A DNA stretch of 64,000 nt from Nostoc sp. ATCC 53789 (GTDB taxonomy: Bacteria > Cyanobacteriota > Cyanobacteriia > Cyanobacteriales > Nostocaceae), in assembly GCF_009873495.1 (NCBI RefSeq), contig NZ_CP046703.1, positions 868,001 to 932,000 on the forward strand. Reading direction: 5' to 3'. The position numbers and the translations under genes are program-made. The notes beneath the pieces were generated by a model. The model saw only the letters and a program-made list of their open reading frames with translations. It had not been told where the DNA came from and made no database searches. Shown piece after piece: positions 42,972-53,203 of the stretch (the first letter of the stretch is position 1; every line of letters starts with the position of its first letter).

Positions 42972-44075
42972 ATGAATTTCCCCCCCACAAACCCAATACA
43001 AAATCCCCTATTCCAAAAAATAGAACAAGTCCGCCGTCGCCAAAGTAAAGTACAAGATACTCACATAACTCTCGCACATGGTAGCGGTGGTAAAGCCATG
43101 CGCGATTTAATAGATGATATTTTTGTCAGCAATTTTGATAATCCAATTCTTTCCCAATTAGAAGACCAAGCCAGCTTCAACTTAACCCCTCTCCTCCAAC
43201 AAGGAGACAGACTCGCATTTACAACAGATTCTTATGTTGTAGACCCGTTATTTTTCCCCGGTAGTGATATAGGAGAATTAGCCATAAACGGTACAGTTAA
43301 TGATTTAGCTGTCAGTGGTGCGAAACCTTTATACCTAACTTGCAGCGTAATTTTAGAAGAAGGATTACCTGTAGAAACCTTACGTCGTGTCGCGAACAGT
43401 ATGAAAGCAGCCGCAGAAAAAGCGGGTATTCAAGTTGTCACTGGTGACACAAAAGTTGTACATCGTGGTGCTGCCGATAAACTCTTTATTAATACTGCTG
43501 GTATTGGTATCATCCCACAGGGAGTTAACATTTCCGCTCACAATATTAAACCTGGAGATGCAGTAATAATTAATGGTGAAATAGGCAATCATGGGACAGC
43601 AATTTTAATTGCCCGTGGCGAGTTAGCCTTAGAGACTAATATTGAAAGTGATTGTCAGTCGTTGCATAGTTTAGTAGAAACTATTCTCCATGTATGTCCA
43701 CAAGTTCATGCTATGCGAGATGCTACACGCGGTGGTTTAGCCACAGTATTAAATGAATTTGCCCTCAGTTCCAATGTGGGAATTCGTCTTTTTGAAGAAT
43801 CTATTCCAGTGCGGGAAGAAGTCAACGGAGTTTGCGAAATTCTCGGTTTAGACCCATTGTATTTAGCTAATGAAGGTAAGTTAGTTGTAGTGCTTCCAAA
43901 AGAGAATGCTAACAACGTTTTATCTGCTATGAAATCTCACCCAGCAGGGAAAGATGCTTGTATTATTGGCGAAGTTCTTTCTTCACCCCCAGGTATCGTA
44001 TTGTTAAAAACAGTTTTTGGTGCTGAAAGGATTGTTGATATGTTAGTAGGCGACCAATTGCCACGAATTTGTTAA
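42972..44075 (+). CDS. hypE: HypE, thiocyanate-carrying maturation enzyme
   Basis: 367 residues of the PurM-like ATPase family. LAHGSGGKAMRDLIDDIF starts the ATP-binding domain; DATRGGLATVLNEFA and NEGKLVVVLPKENA follow. The C-terminal PRIC ends in the cysteine that receives the carbamoyl group and is dehydrated to thiocyanate. Start ATG 42972 (MNFPPTNPIQN). Slightly longer N-terminus than enterobacterial HypE. Confidence 0.97.
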   Translation: MNFPPTNPIQNPLFQKIEQVRRRQSKVQDTHITLAHGSGGKAMRDLIDDIFVSNFDNPILSQLEDQASFNLTPLLQQGDRLAFTTDSYVVDPLFFPGSDIGELAINGTVNDLAVSGAKPLYLTCSVILEEGLPVETLRRVANSMKAAAEKAGIQVVTGDTKVVHRGAADKLFINTAGIGIIPQGVNISAHNIKPGDAVIINGEIGNHGTAILIARGELALETNIESDCQSLHSLVETILHVCPQVHAMRDATRGGLATVLNEFALSSNVGIRLFEESIPVREEVNGVCEILGLDPLYLANEGKLVVVLPKENANNVLSAMKSHPAGKDACIIGEVLSSPPGIVLLKTVFGAERIVDMLVGDQLPRIC

Positions 44076-44094
44076 TCTTTAATATATTTATAGT

Positions 44095-44436
44095 ATGCAC
44101 GAATTTGGAATTACCCAAAATATTGTGGCAATTGTGACTGAACACGCCAAAGGCACAAAAGTGCAACGAGTTTTATTAGAAATTGGCAAACTTTCAGCCA
44201 TTATGCCCGACGCTATCCGATTTTGTTTTGATATTTGCACTCAAGGCACAGTTTTAGAAGGGGCGACATTAGAAATTTTAGAAATCCCAGGCTTAGGGCG
44301 ATGTCGCCAATGCGGTGCAGAAATCTATTTAGATAAACCTTATGGTATCTGTAACTGCGGTAGCGTGCAATTAGATTTAATTACTGGTGAAGAACTGAAA
44401 ATTAAAGAAATAGAAATCGAGGAATTATGTGTGTAA
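44095..44436 (+). CDS. hypA: HypA, nickel insertion protein
   Basis: 113 residues. MHEFGITQNIVAIV gives the nickel-binding MHE start (His2), and CRQCGAEIYLDKPYGICNCGS the zinc site (two C-x-C/CxxC pairs). HypA and HypB insert nickel in the hydrogenase large subunit. Ten-base overlap with hypB. Confidence 0.96.
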   Translation: MHEFGITQNIVAIVTEHAKGTKVQRVLLEIGKLSAIMPDAIRFCFDICTQGTVLEGATLEILEIPGLGRCRQCGAEIYLDKPYGICNCGSVQLDLITGEELKIKEIEIEELCV

Positions 44437-45248
44437 CCTGCGGTTGTTCTGATGATGGCGAAATAAAAATTACAAATTTAGAAACAGATAAAGCGGAACA
44501 TAATCATACTCACACTTTACCAGATGGAACTGTCATCACTCACTCCCACAGTCATGACACTCATATAGAAGCACCTCAAATCCATGCCAAAATACATAAT
44601 ACAACGATATCTTTAGAACAAGATATATTAGCAAAAAATAACCTAATAGCTGCTCAAAATCGAGGATGGTTTAAAGGTCGTAATATTCTCGCCTTAAATT
44701 TAATGAGTTCTCCTGGTGCTGGGAAAACAACTCTTTTAACGCGAACAATCAATGATTTAAAACATAAATTATCTATTAGTGTCATTGAAGGCGACCAAGA
44801 AACTGCTAATGATGCCAAAAAAATTAAAGAAACAGGTTCTAAAGTCATCCAAATCAATACTGGAACAGGCTGTCATTTAGATGCATCAATGATAGATAGG
44901 GGTTTACAACAACTGAATCCGCCACTAAATTCAGTTGTGATGATTGAAAATGTCGGAAATTTGGTTTGTCCAGCCTTATTTGATTTAGGAGAACGGGCAA
45001 AAGTTGTGATTCTCTCAGTTACAGAGGGAGAAGATAAGCCGATAAAATACCCGCATATATTCCGTGCTAGTGATGTAATGATTCTCACCAAAATTGATTT
45101 GCTGCCTTATGTGCAATTTGATGTTAAAAAGTGCATAGCTTATGCTACAGAAGTGAATCCCCAAATTCAGATTTTTCAGGTTTCTGCAACTACTGGTGTA
45201 GGATTAGATAATTGGTATAAATGGGTAACTGAAAAGGTAGTAAACTAA
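44427..45248 (+). CDS. hypB: HypB, nickel-handling GTPase
   Basis: 273 residues. The N-terminus has the high-affinity nickel motif MCVTCGC and a His-rich stretch (HNHTHTLP, THSHSHDTH). GTPase motifs: SSPGAGKTTLLTR (P-loop), EGDQET, VMIENVGNLVCPA and LTKIDLLPY. It closes the hyp operon, overlapping hypA by ten bases. The start MCVTC matches the family. Confidence 0.97.
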   Translation: MCVTCGCSDDGEIKITNLETDKAEHNHTHTLPDGTVITHSHSHDTHIEAPQIHAKIHNTTISLEQDILAKNNLIAAQNRGWFKGRNILALNLMSSPGAGKTTLLTRTINDLKHKLSISVIEGDQETANDAKKIKETGSKVIQINTGTGCHLDASMIDRGLQQLNPPLNSVVMIENVGNLVCPALFDLGERAKVVILSVTEGEDKPIKYPHIFRASDVMILTKIDLLPYVQFDVKKCIAYATEVNPQIQIFQVSATTGVGLDNWYKWVTEKVVN

Positions 45249-45360
45249 TTAACTTGATTATCATGTTTAACTATTAGCGATCGCACCATGACTGCTGGAA
45301 AAAGCTGAATTAGTGGCAGCGTAAATCGAAATTAAGTGGTCAAAATTGAGTGTAAGTTGC

Positions 45361-48300
45361 CTATGATTGAGGCTCCCCAGGATGACCGATTACAGCAGAT
45401 AAAGTAGTCAATAAATCTGTTGCTGTGTAAGGCTTAGACAGAAACTTTTCAGCACCAACGGCAATAGCCTTTTGCTCGTTAGCCGGTAAACCACTGGTGG
45501 CAATAATCTTAATATTGGGGTTGAGCGATCGCAGGATGGAGATAGTTGTTAATCCGTCCATGTTGGGCATGGACATATCTAGCAAAACTACACTAATTCG
45601 TTCCTTATACTGGGCATACAAAGCGATCGCCTCGATGCCATCGTTAGCTACAAGGGTTTTGTAGTTATAATCTTCTAAAGTTTCCTGATTGGTTTGTTTT
45701 ACTAAGTCTTCATCATCAACAACTAAAATCAATTCGCCATTACCTTCAGGTAATTCTGCCTTTGTTATTGTCTCGGTTGCTTTGCCTTCTCCTCTGGGCA
45801 AAAATACCTGAAATTGTGTCCCTTTACCTACCTGAGTTGATACTTCCACAAAACCACCGTGGTTTTTGACGATACCTAAAACTGTTGACAGTCCTAGCCC
45901 TGTACCTTTACCAACTTCTTTAGTTGTAAAAAAGGGATCAAATATGCGCTCTAAGAATTCTGGAGGGATTCCCGTCCCTGTATCTGAGACGGTAACAACG
46001 ATGTAGCCTCCGGCTTTCGCGTCCAGGTGCATTCGGGCGTTTGTTTCGTCAATCATCCGGTTTTCGGCATTAATTGTGAGCATACCGTCATTGGGCATAG
46101 CGTCACGGGCATTGACTGCCAAGTTCATAAATACCTGTTCTAGTTGGGTGGGATCGGCTTGCACCATCCATAATGTGTTTATGGGAATGTCATTAACAAT
46201 TTCAATAGATTTAGGAAATGTCTGTTTGATGACTTTGACCAATTCTTGGAGCAAATGCCCAGGTTGCAACAAGATGCGCTTCCCTTCTGTACCACGGGTA
46301 AAGGCGAGAATTTGTTTAACTAAGTTCGCTCCACGCTGCGAGCTATTTTCTAGTGTTTTGAACAGTTCTTGAGTCCGCGCATCCACATTTTTGCATCTCA
46401 AAGGCAGCAATTGGGCAATCATGATTATGGGAGCAAAGACGTTGTTGAGGTCGTGAGCAATGCCACTGGCTAGAATTCCTACACTCTCCAAGCGTTGAGC
46501 GCGGTAAAATTGTTGCTCTAGTTGTTTTTTCTCGGTGATGTCGGTGTTGACTGATAAGATAGATTGGCTTTGTCCAAATTGATTGTGTACCAGTGTCCAC
46601 CGACTAGCAACGATAATTTTTCTCCCAGTTTTGGTGGTTTTTTCTAACTCCCCTTGCCAAGAACCTTGTTCGAGAGTGGTTTTTAAACCTGCTGCTAGTT
46701 GAGACAAGGATTCTACCTGGAAAAGTTCATGGGCTAATTTCCCCATGCTTTCCTCTGCTGTCCAACCGTATAAGTTTTCAGCACCTCGACTCCAGAACAG
46801 AATGCGGTTTTCTAAATCGCGGACAAAAATGGCATCGGTAGCAATATCAATTAAGGCCGCTTGTTCGGCAATTTTCTGTTCGGCCAGCTTGCGATCGCTA
46901 ATATTGCGGCTGACGGCTGCCAGACCAATTAGCTGGTCGTTGATGTCTTTGACGCAAGAAACGCTGTAAACCATCCATAATGCTTCTCCCGTCTGGAAAT
47001 GACGGAAACGAATTTCTACTTCCGCCCGTCCCTCACGCAAAACACGCGGGAAAAATTCATTGATGATAAAGTCCTGATCTTCGGGAAAGAAAAATTCCCT
47101 GACTGGCGTTTCTCTATATTGCTGAGTGTCATTCAGCCCGACTAGTTGCATACCCGCCGGGTTCAAATAGAATGGCACAAAATTCATATCACACATACCG
47201 ATAAATTCTGTGCTGTTATCGGTCAGAGAAACAAATTTACGGATTTCAAGTTCCGCTTGTTTGCGCTCAGTAATATCTATATTCACCCCAATCATCTGGA
47301 GTGGCTCATTGGTGGTGTCATCATACAATACTTGACCCTTGCATACTGACCAACCAACTGTGCCATCTGGGTAAATAAACCGGAATTCGAGATTATGGGG
47401 TACTTGCTGGTCAATTGCTCGCAAAACAGATTCATGCAGCAATTCGCGGTCTTCAGGATGGACAATGAGATTTAAAAAATTTTCATAGCTGACATCAAAG
47501 TTATCAGGAGTTAGACCAAATAAAGTAAACAAACTCTCAGACCAGATAACCTGATTGGTTTTTAGATTCCATTCCCAAGGGCCAATTTTACCAACACTAA
47601 GCGCCAGTTGTAACCGTTGCTCGCTTTCTCTGAGGGTTTCCTCAGCTTGTTTATGATCGCGTAGTGCGGCTTGGCGATCGCTCACATCCCGCAGTATTGA
47701 AAGATGACGATGTGGTATAAAATTGGCAACCGCCGCAAATTCAGTTTCTCGCACTGTGCCATCGGGACAATATAAGTCAAACTCACCAAACATTTGTCCT
47801 TGTTTGTAGAACTCTTGCCAAGCTTGGGTAAAATCAAATTCGGGGGCTGCAAAATCCGCGATTGTGGAACCTAACAGTTCTTCCTTCGATACACCAAACA
47901 GCTTACAGGCTGCTGGATTGACCTCTATATAGCGCCCCTCGTCATCGGTAATAGCGATCGCATCAAGAGCATGATCAAAAAGAGCTTTCCACTGATTTTC
48001 ACGCTGCTGGAGTGCTATTTCAGTCTGTTTGCGCTCCTCAATTTCCCGTATCAAACGTACATTTGCTTGCAGTAGTTCAGCTGTACGCTCTGCCACCCGT
48101 AACTCTAATTCTTGTTGAGCTTGGCGGCGTTGTTTAACTTCCTGTTCTAACTGCTGGTTGCATTGCCTAAGTTTAACTGTTTGTTCCTCAACTTTTGCTT
48201 GCAAAACTTGAATTACCCTGTCTATTTCTAGGGGATCAAGCACTTGCAGGAGATTAGTTTGTGTCACCAGTCCTTGCAGTTCGCTTTGTTCTCCAACTAC

Positions 48301-49062
48301 GGTTAATCGCCGCACCTTTCGCTCTTGCATCAACTGGTGAACAGTCCATAAAGATTCAGTGGGAGTGATGCTTAATACAGGGGTACTCATCACATCTTGC
48401 GCCTGGGTTTGGGCTATATCTAGTCCCTGTAAATGGAATTTAATAATATCTTTTTCAGTAATCATCCCCACCGGGATCAATTTCGTCTTCTGTTCGGCGA
48501 CAATTACCACACAACTGATCTGGCGATCGCTCATGATTTGAGACAATTCCAGCACAGATGTAGTCGGGAGAGCATGAATAACTTCAGTTACCATTACTTC
48601 CGTCACACATCGCAATTTCAACAGGTGAAGTGGTTGGATAACCTGACGAATTCTGTCTTGGGTAATTAAGCCTACCAATTGCCCAAGATCATCTACTACA
48701 GGTAGATGGCGAATACAATGTTGACGCATGAAAGATAAAGCTGTAAGGGCATTTTGAGCCTGAGACAACCTCAAGCTGATGACTGGTTGTGTCATCACCT
48801 CTGAGATTTTGACACTGGATAAATCTTTGCCCATCCCAGTCAGGCGGATTACATCCCGTAGAGTTAATATACCTATTAAGTTTGTTTCTTCAACTACTAA
48901 AACACAACTACTAAAATCAAACTTAGACTCTACTATACTGCTGTTTACCCTATTCATTAGAGCAATAACATCAATAAGTGGGGTATCAGGTAATACAGTT
49001 AAAGGAGAATATTCAACTATCTGCTCTAAAGTAGGTAAATCCACAGGAGAAAGTGAGCGCAT
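45361..49062 (-). CDS. Large hybrid sensor histidine kinase (CBS-PAS-kinase-REC)
   Basis: 1233 residues, no membrane span, so soluble. Four CBS domains (about 1-275, for example VSEVMTQPVISL-type segments), a coiled coil (about 280-350), four PAS/PAC domains (about 355-865), DHp with the H box GIAHDLNNVFAP (about 885), HATPase_c with NLAVNARDAMP, DTGTGIPPEFLERIFDPFFTTKEVGKGTG, and a C-terminal receiver (about 1110-1228) with VVDDED and phospho-acceptor Asp in LLDMSMPNMDG. CBS domains may sense adenine nucleotides. Convergent with hypB; any link to hydrogenase control is speculation. Confidence 0.93.
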   Translation of the reverse strand: MRSLSPVDLPTLEQIVEYSPLTVLPDTPLIDVIALMNRVNSSIVESKFDFSSCVLVVEETNLIGILTLRDVIRLTGMGKDLSSVKISEVMTQPVISLRLSQAQNALTALSFMRQHCIRHLPVVDDLGQLVGLITQDRIRQVIQPLHLLKLRCVTEVMVTEVIHALPTTSVLELSQIMSDRQISCVVIVAEQKTKLIPVGMITEKDIIKFHLQGLDIAQTQAQDVMSTPVLSITPTESLWTVHQLMQERKVRRLTVVGEQSELQGLVTQTNLLQVLDPLEIDRVIQVLQAKVEEQTVKLRQCNQQLEQEVKQRRQAQQELELRVAERTAELLQANVRLIREIEERKQTEIALQQRENQWKALFDHALDAIAITDDEGRYIEVNPAACKLFGVSKEELLGSTIADFAAPEFDFTQAWQEFYKQGQMFGEFDLYCPDGTVRETEFAAVANFIPHRHLSILRDVSDRQAALRDHKQAEETLRESEQRLQLALSVGKIGPWEWNLKTNQVIWSESLFTLFGLTPDNFDVSYENFLNLIVHPEDRELLHESVLRAIDQQVPHNLEFRFIYPDGTVGWSVCKGQVLYDDTTNEPLQMIGVNIDITERKQAELEIRKFVSLTDNSTEFIGMCDMNFVPFYLNPAGMQLVGLNDTQQYRETPVREFFFPEDQDFIINEFFPRVLREGRAEVEIRFRHFQTGEALWMVYSVSCVKDINDQLIGLAAVSRNISDRKLAEQKIAEQAALIDIATDAIFVRDLENRILFWSRGAENLYGWTAEESMGKLAHELFQVESLSQLAAGLKTTLEQGSWQGELEKTTKTGRKIIVASRWTLVHNQFGQSQSILSVNTDITEKKQLEQQFYRAQRLESVGILASGIAHDLNNVFAPIIMIAQLLPLRCKNVDARTQELFKTLENSSQRGANLVKQILAFTRGTEGKRILLQPGHLLQELVKVIKQTFPKSIEIVNDIPINTLWMVQADPTQLEQVFMNLAVNARDAMPNDGMLTINAENRMIDETNARMHLDAKAGGYIVVTVSDTGTGIPPEFLERIFDPFFTTKEVGKGTGLGLSTVLGIVKNHGGFVEVSTQVGKGTQFQVFLPRGEGKATETITKAELPEGNGELILVVDDEDLVKQTNQETLEDYNYKTLVANDGIEAIALYAQYKERISVVLLDMSMPNMDGLTTISILRSLNPNIKIIATSGLPANEQKAIAVGAEKFLSKPYTATDLLTTLSAVIGHPGEPQS

Positions 49063-49598
49063 TAGTTTAGTCTGTTGGTTAAAGCAATTAAAGAATTGAT
49101 TTCAAAAATCAGAGAATGACAAAATAAGCTTAAAATTTATCAATCTTCAAGCCATTTTGACAAAATTTAGCTTTCTGGTTTAATCAAAGTTATGATTTTA
49201 AATTTTTGCTAAGGAACCCCACACGAATAAATTACCTTTTTTAATCGCTGAACCCCTACTAATCAAGGTTATTTTTTTCAAAAGAGAAGTTATTTCACGA
49301 CTCCTAATGTACTTAAATAGTTTTTTGTAATTTGATAACTTTCTTATAAAAATGTATTAGATTGATTATATAGCCTAACTTGTTAATTACAAAAGTGCCT
49401 ATATAAGGTAAAGACAAAGATAAAAGCTCTGAGGTTAAGCATAAAACCTTTGCTCGTGACTACATGAATTGATTTGGGTAATTTTTGAGTAAATTTCTTC
49501 CAAAAGTGGATGCTCACGATCTGAATTGTCAGGACAAGCAAAACGGGGCAATTAATGAATTGCCCCCCGTTATGACTATTGTTTGCGTAAGTCCTGAA
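49063..49598. other. 536-bp gene-free stretch
   Basis: AT-rich, no open frame of note. It contains the presumed promoter of the hybrid kinase (minus strand) and the 3' side of the WD40 gene, with a short inverted GCCCC/GGGGC pair near 49546-49568 that could terminate a transcript. Confidence 0.5.
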
Positions 49599-50591
49599 TT
49601 AAATCTCGAAGGCACCTAACGCTTTTAGAACATCTTTTTGAGCTATCGTGATTCCTGTTACGCCTGTAATATTACTTCTTTGATAAGGTCTGTCAGGATT
49701 CAGTATTTTCAAACATTTACCCGTTTGGGCATCCCAAATCTGAATAGTCCCGTTTTGGCTGCCGCTAGCGATCGCATAATGTTCTGTAGATTTACCAAAT
49801 GCGATCGCCGATCGCATCGCATGAGGCATGACAGGCAGCACTTTCAGGCAAACTCCTGTATGCCTATCCCAAATTCTCACTGTTTGATCTAAGCTGCTAC
49901 TTGCCAAAATATCACCTTCTGGACTAAAGGCGACTGACCAAGCACTATTACTGTGTCCCTCAAAAATATTCAGACATTCACCTGTATCAACTGACCACAG
50001 GCGCACTGTTTCATCTTCACTAGCGCTACTGAGAATTTGCCCATCTGGACTAAAAGCGATCGCCTGGACTTCACTCTGTAATTGTTGCGCCAGCTTGATA
50101 GAGAGAGAAGTCTTTCCCATCCCACCCATTCCTGACACAGCCACAAGACGACACTGGTCAACCAAAATCCACTGCTGTAACTGAGCTAGTTCTGCTTGTC
50201 TTCCGTAGAAAAAATCAACATCGATTGCATCTCCCCAATCTTGATAGTAAGTTTGCGCTTCTGCAACTAGCAGATTATCAGTAAATTTTACTCGCGTTTT
50301 TTCTTCAATGTATTGGTTTGATTGTGCCGTCGCTCGCTCAATTGCTGTTCTAAAACTTGTTTTATTAACTTTTTCTCCTAACACTTCTGAGAGGAGTTTC
50401 CATAGCTTGGGGCCAACATCATGTTTTAAGTAAGTTGGAGAATAGCCATAAATATCGGCAATGCGATCGTAACTTTGGCGTTCCAAAGACCAAGACTCAC
50501 GCAACATGGCTTGTTGGAGATCGCTTAAATGAACTCTTGACTTGGCAAAAACAAGAGCGTCTGTAAATGCGAGTGCTTGATCAATATCCAT
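49599..50591 (-). CDS. STAND-type ATPase/WD40 protein with internal deletion
   Basis: 330 residues. N-terminal helical domain (about 1-100, MDIDQALAFTDALVFAKSRV, of the type seen in cyanobacterial NB-ARC-WD40 proteins), then a P-loop VSGMGGMGKTSLSIKLA (150-167). At residue 174/175 the sequence jumps straight to WD40 repeats (VQAIAFSPDGQILSSASEDETVRLWS and two more). The rest of the NB-ARC module (Walker B, ARC lobes) and most WD repeats of a full seven-bladed propeller are missing, so an in-frame deletion is likely. Start ATG at 50591. Probably non-functional as an ATPase. Confidence 0.8.
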   Translation of the reverse strand: MDIDQALAFTDALVFAKSRVHLSDLQQAMLRESWSLERQSYDRIADIYGYSPTYLKHDVGPKLWKLLSEVLGEKVNKTSFRTAIERATAQSNQYIEEKTRVKFTDNLLVAEAQTYYQDWGDAIDVDFFYGRQAELAQLQQWILVDQCRLVAVSGMGGMGKTSLSIKLAQQLQSEVQAIAFSPDGQILSSASEDETVRLWSVDTGECLNIFEGHSNSAWSVAFSPEGDILASSSLDQTVRIWDRHTGVCLKVLPVMPHAMRSAIAFGKSTEHYAIASGSQNGTIQIWDAQTGKCLKILNPDRPYQRSNITGVTGITIAQKDVLKALGAFEI

Positions 50592-50899
50592 TGCTGCAAT
50601 TGACAAAAGTTAAATGCACTTTAAATTTTATAATTAGAATGGCATAATTCATTTATCAGATAATAGCAAAAACAATATGCAATATTTTACAAATTCTTTA
50701 CACAAGGCTTTGCCGTTGAGAAAGAAACCAAGACGTTAACAAATTTTAGGGGTTTAAGCTCCTGGTTTGTCATCAGCAAGTTTTGTAAATATTGTCTTTC
50801 TCACCGTTGCAAAACTTAATTACGGATTAAAAATTACAAATTATTTTAATATTTTCTAGATTTTGCAAAATTTTTAACTAGTAAAAAGCAGTTTTTCGA

Positions 50900-52750
50900 A
50901 TGATTCAGTTATTAATTAATCGAATTTGGCAATCGCTTTTACGTTTACTGTTACAGAGAATTACTCTCGTACTCACGCTGATGTTATGTGCAGCGATCGC
51001 GATCGCAATTTCTAATATGTCTGCGCTTTCATCGAGCTTGATTGAAGCTCAAGCAGTGCAAAATGCTGCCTTGAATATTCAATCATTAACTCAAGCTTTT
51101 GACCTCTACAGCGCCGCCGCCGCAGAGCGAGCTAAAGTTATACCTGGAATTACCGTCACCCACGCTTACCTCAATACCAAAGGCGCAATCCCCCTACCCT
51201 CAACTTTTGCGATCGAACTTGGTGAGCAAATTAGTGAAAAAAATGCCGAAATGTCTGTACGACTATATAGTAACTATCCATATCCTTGGCGCACGAAAGG
51301 GGGAGCAAGAGACGAATTTGAGCGCGATGCACTCAACTTCTTGAAAGAAAACCCTCGTCAAAAATTCTATCGCCTTGAGAAGAAAAATGGAAACACCACC
51401 TTACGTTATGCACAAGCTAGCATCATGAAAGCAAGTTGTGTAACTTGTCATAACACAGATGCTACTAGTCCAAAGAAAAACTGGGAAGTAGGAGATGTTG
51501 CTGGAGCTTGGGAGATATCTCAATCTCTCGATAATTTAGTAACCAAGACCAATCAAAGTCTCCAAGGAACCTTCGCCATGTTAGGCGGTATGTCAGTCTT
51601 AGGACTTTCAGGATTGACACTCGTTGTTGGGAAACTCCGAGAAAACAGCAGAAATTTAGAGCATCGGATCAAAGAACGAACTACAGATTTAGCAGAAGCC
51701 AACACTGAATTAGAAAAAAGAAACCAATTAATTCGCCAAGTTTTCGGACGATATTTGAGTGATACGGTTGTTGCTAACTTGTTAGAAAGCCCGGAAGGAT
51801 TAAAACTTGGTGGTGAACGCCGCAAAATTACTATCCTCACCTCTGACTTAAGAGGCTTCACCGCTCTCTCAGAACGCTTTCCCCCAGAAGAAGTTATTCA
51901 CATTCTCAACCTCTATTTAGAATACATGGCAGATGTGATTAATCATTACCAAGGCACAATTGATGAGTTTATGGGAGATGGTATTCTGGTCTTATTTGGT
52001 GCCCCGATCGCTAAAGAAGATGATGCCCTCAGAGCAGTTACCTGTGCCTGTGCCATGCAGTTAGCAATGGGTGGCGTTAATGAAAAAATGAAAGCTCTCG
52101 GCTGGCCACCATTAGAAATGGGGATTGGTATAAATACAGGTGAAGTTATAGTCGGCAATATTGGTTCTGAGAAACGAACTAAATATGGAATTGTCGGCAG
52201 TCAAGTAAATCTCACTTATCGAATTGAGTCATATACTAGTGGCGGTCAAATTCTCATTTCCGAGCAGACTTTTAAAGAAGTCGGATCAAGTATCAAAATT
52301 ATCGGACAAAAGCAAGTTCAGCCAAAAGGTGTGAGCCAGACAATTACCATTTACGAAGTATATGGTGTGGGTGGAAGATACAATCTTTATTTACCCAAAG
52401 AAGAAGAATTATTTTTACCTGTTCCTCAAGAGATTCCGCTTTTATACACTATTTTGGATGAAAAACAAATGGGTAATCCAATCTTTTACGGGCGTTTAGT
52501 CAAACTATCAGCAAAAGGAGCTGAATTACAAGTAGATATTCCCAGTAAAGTACCACCGAAGCTAACTAATCTTAAAATAAATCTTTTCATATCTAAAAAA
52601 TCAGCACAAGTCAGTGAAGATATCTATGCCAAAGTTTTAGAAAAACCGACAATTAAAGGAAAATTTTATATTCATTTTACGTCTGTTCCTCCATCACTCA
52701 TAACTCAGTTTGATAACCTTTATCAAATAATTTCTCAAAAACCTAATTAA
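50900..52750 (+). CDS. Membrane class III nucleotide cyclase with haem-binding sensor motif
   Basis: 616 residues. An N-terminal membrane helix (RITLVLTLMLCAAIAIAIS), an extracytoplasmic DUF3365-like sensor (about 45-215) holding the CVTCH c-type haem motif, a second helix (about 222-245), a coiled coil, a class III cyclase domain (about 305-485; metal Asp in LTSDLRGFT and in EFMGDG) and a PilZ-like C-terminal region (about 540-610). The substrate-selecting position before GDG is Glu (IDEFMGD) where adenylate cyclases usually have Lys, so the product could be cGMP. Start ATG at 50900. Confidence 0.9.
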   Translation: MIQLLINRIWQSLLRLLLQRITLVLTLMLCAAIAIAISNMSALSSSLIEAQAVQNAALNIQSLTQAFDLYSAAAAERAKVIPGITVTHAYLNTKGAIPLPSTFAIELGEQISEKNAEMSVRLYSNYPYPWRTKGGARDEFERDALNFLKENPRQKFYRLEKKNGNTTLRYAQASIMKASCVTCHNTDATSPKKNWEVGDVAGAWEISQSLDNLVTKTNQSLQGTFAMLGGMSVLGLSGLTLVVGKLRENSRNLEHRIKERTTDLAEANTELEKRNQLIRQVFGRYLSDTVVANLLESPEGLKLGGERRKITILTSDLRGFTALSERFPPEEVIHILNLYLEYMADVINHYQGTIDEFMGDGILVLFGAPIAKEDDALRAVTCACAMQLAMGGVNEKMKALGWPPLEMGIGINTGEVIVGNIGSEKRTKYGIVGSQVNLTYRIESYTSGGQILISEQTFKEVGSSIKIIGQKQVQPKGVSQTITIYEVYGVGGRYNLYLPKEEELFLPVPQEIPLLYTILDEKQMGNPIFYGRLVKLSAKGAELQVDIPSKVPPKLTNLKINLFISKKSAQVSEDIYAKVLEKPTIKGKFYIHFTSVPPSLITQFDNLYQIISQKPN

Positions 52751-53203
52751 GAATTTTAATTCTATATAGCAATCCGATAGCGAAGCGGTAGCGAGTCAGA
52801 CGCTCCTGCGTCGCTAACGCTGCGCTATCGAGCGTCTTTGATTTCTAAACTTATTTGTGTAGGAGGCAATAGGCAATAGTCAAGAAGGCTCTTTGAGTTG
52901 TACTGAATTTTTTCAGAAATCAAATATGAGTCCTATAGCAGTCTTAAAGTATTTGTGAAAACTCTATTTATTATCTCTCCGTATTTTTTGTGTTCTTCCA
53001 CACTTTTTTGCACCCCTAGCCTGGCAGCAAAGCTTTCGCGTAGCGTCTCGTAGAGAAGCACATCTACGTTTAAACTAAAATCTATCATCGAAAAATAAAG
53101 TCGCTAATTTACAAAATCCCCCCGCAGGTTAATGAAAATTTAAAGTATGTTTTCTAACATCTAAAATGCATACTTCCATTTTCCTATCTGTGTGTAAATC
53201 CTC
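52751..53203. other. 453-bp stretch with a hairpin repeat
   Basis: Contains a GATAGCGAAGCGGTAGCGAG and complementary CGCTGCGCTATCG-type dispersed repeat (about 52778-52835) and a GCGTAGCGTCTCGTAGAG unit (about 53037-53057). The last 100 bases should hold the promoter of the GH13 gene. No gene seen. Confidence 0.55.
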
